NCBI GenBank assembly: GCA_032716605.1
Contig: CM064480.1
Coordinates: 45,848,400-45,912,399 of the forward strand
Direction of reading: 5' to 3'
DNA: 64,000 bases
Origin: Paralithodes platypus
Taxonomy: Eukaryota > Arthropoda > Malacostraca > Decapoda > Lithodidae
The notes below the pieces were generated by a model that was not told the origin of the DNA, ran no database searches, and saw only the letters and a list, made by a program, of their open reading frames with translations. This document shows, one piece after another, positions 62,807 through 64,000 of this stretch (its first letter is position 1; every line of letters begins with the position of its first letter). The translations under genes were made by a program, and so were the position numbers.

Positions 62807-64000
62807 TATTGTTGTTGTTGTTGTTCCCTAAGCTGCCTGGCCGAACAGCCCAGAGTCCCTGAGGAAGGCCATGGCCACGATCGGGCTTTCCCACAGAGCT
62901 CTCATTGAGTGTAGATTGTGTTGTTGGCGTAAGTGGTTGTGTGAAATGCAGTCTTCTATGATGTGTTTAATGGTATGGGGTGCTGTGTTACATCCCGGGC
63001 AGGAGTCGACAACGGAGTCATCCAGTCTCTTCTGATAGCTCAGGAGAGCTGGATGGTGTCCGCATCTCAGCCTGGCCAGGTGGACTCTGTCCTCGCGAGG
63101 AAGGGAGGATTCGGAAGGATGGATTTCGGGAGGTCGTGCATGCAGCTGCGTGTTGTCTGTGAGTGAGTGGATGGATCGGTGAGAGATATGAGTATGGATG
63201 TGCTTCTGGAAGTTGGTTCGGGGTGGGCAGGGAGGGAGAGAGGACAATAATTGTGTGTGATACCGTGTGCTGGGTGTTGTTTTGATATTTCTTGGTGTCT
63301 GTGGGTGTGTTGCCATGTAGTTTAGTGGGTGGTCTTGGTTCGTGGAGACTGCTGCCAGGAATTGAGTGCCTCTCATGTCCAGATGGTCTTTGACTTTGAG
63401 GATTTTGGTTTCTTGATGTAGGTGATCTGTGGGTGCAGTAGCTGTGCAGCCTGTAATGATCTTTAGGGCTTTGTTTTGAATACCCGGTAGTCTGTAAAGT
63501 CTTATGATGTGTTTCAGCTAGGTTAGAAGCTCAGGCTGGGCTTGCGTATTCCATCACTGATCTTATGTATTGTTTATATACTGTGGTGGTAGTTTCTTTG
63601 TTGTGTCCAAATTTTGTGTGAGCAAGTGACCTGAGGGCGTTAAGTCTGGGTGTCAGTTTCTTTTTAATGTTTGTGGTGTGCTGTTTGAATGTCATATGAG
63701 TATCATATGTTACTCCTAGGATTTTGGGTGTGTGTGTGTATGTGTTAAGGGTGTTGTTTATGGTGAGTTGAGGGATGTATTCGTGTTCTCCTGTCCAACT
63801 TGTGAGCAGGGTTGTGGTGGATTTGGCTGGGGCTAGATTAAGTCTGTTTGTAGTGCACCAGCCATGTAGTGTGTTGAGATAGGGTTGAAGGAGATCTGTT
63901 GCTCTTTTTGGGTCATGGTGTGTGCATGTGAGTGTTATGTCATCTGCATAGGAGGCTAAGTTTATTTGGGGCGTATTGGGTGTAGTTATATCGTGCATGT
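62807..64000 (-). mobile_element. LINE-F 3' part, runs off the window
   Basis: On the minus strand it ends in a CAA-repeat tail (GTT repeats at 62,807-62,826). It continues beyond 64,000, so its 5' part is not seen. Its last 85 or so bases, including the codons for MAFLRDSGLFGQAA, are shared with the SINE-like family of this window. Confidence 0.85.
62828..64000 (-). pseudogene. LINE-F RT end and C-terminal domain, frameshifted
   Basis: The frame from the right edge has LASYADDITLTC with the YADD catalytic motif (about 63,942-63,953), then LNTLHGWCTTNRLNLAPAKST, KILGVTYDTHMTFKQH and VMEYASPA, where it stops at 63,531. A shifted frame carries the end: HLARLRCGHHPALLSYQKRL, SCPGCNTAPHTIKHIIEDC (a Cys/His motif CxxCx5Hx3Hx4C) and ALWESPIVAMAFLRDSGLFGQAA. 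The pattern belongs to the Jockey/I side of LINEs; I would not name a clade. At least one frameshift between 63,376 and 63,531 breaks it. Confidence 0.8.

Overview
The window is a transposon-dense stretch of an animal nuclear genome. Introns with GT-AG borders, mitochondrial-carrier exons, many non-LTR retrotransposons, a DIRS-type tyrosine-recombinase retroelement, and piggyBac and pogo DNA transposons rule out a prokaryote or organelle. The mix looks like a marine arthropod, perhaps a decapod crustacean; this is inference from element types, not a search.

The only host gene I recognise is on the minus strand. Exons at 62,260-62,462 and 17,848-17,984 encode consecutive parts of SLC25A46, an outer-mitochondrial-membrane member of the SLC25 family. 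Their splice phases match (one base plus two bases), and the joined protein has the same spacing as the human one. The 44.3 kb between them is therefore one intron, built almost entirely of nested mobile elements and damaged copies of the same two exons.

Left of the 17.8 kb exon: a broken CR1-like LINE (LINE-A, 624-5,213) carrying a TTAA-flanked MITE and a LINE-B 3' fragment; a DIRS-like element (about 5,214-11,060) with broken gag and RT/RNase H but an open tyrosine recombinase; a non-coding stretch with two small hairpin elements; a divergent RTE-like LINE holding two SINE copies; a 300 bp foldback; and a decayed, internally deleted gene of a PIN/XPG-like family with a C-terminal cysteine cluster (15.15-16.75 kb).

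Inside the intron, three nests stand out. (1) 19.3-31.0 kb: an old LINE-B copy split by an RTE-like LINE-D, which is split by a SINE and by a nearly intact 7.0 kb I-like LINE (LINE-G) with a 14 bp target duplication. (2) 32.2-44.1 kb: LINE-C split by an apparently full-length LINE-B whose 5' end resembles U4 snRNA, split by LINE-D, split by LINE-E. (3) 49.1-57.2 kb: CR1-like LINE-K split by a SINE, a MITE, a 6.2 kb piggyBac element and another MITE; the piggyBac carries a tandem repeat array that is itself split by LINE-C. Around these lie pogo/Tigger-type MITEs, a Tigger transposase remnant, a long CT microsatellite and a LINE (LINE-F) at the right edge.

The elements appear to interact. The SINE family carries the 3' end of LINE-F, including its last codons and CAA tail, which predicts LINE-F-type machinery as its mobiliser. 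The TTAA MITEs share ends or internal sequence with the piggyBac element. LINE-G carries an extra middle frame with a duplicated cysteine module. The LINE names A-K are local labels. Boundaries are exact where a target duplication is visible and approximate elsewhere.
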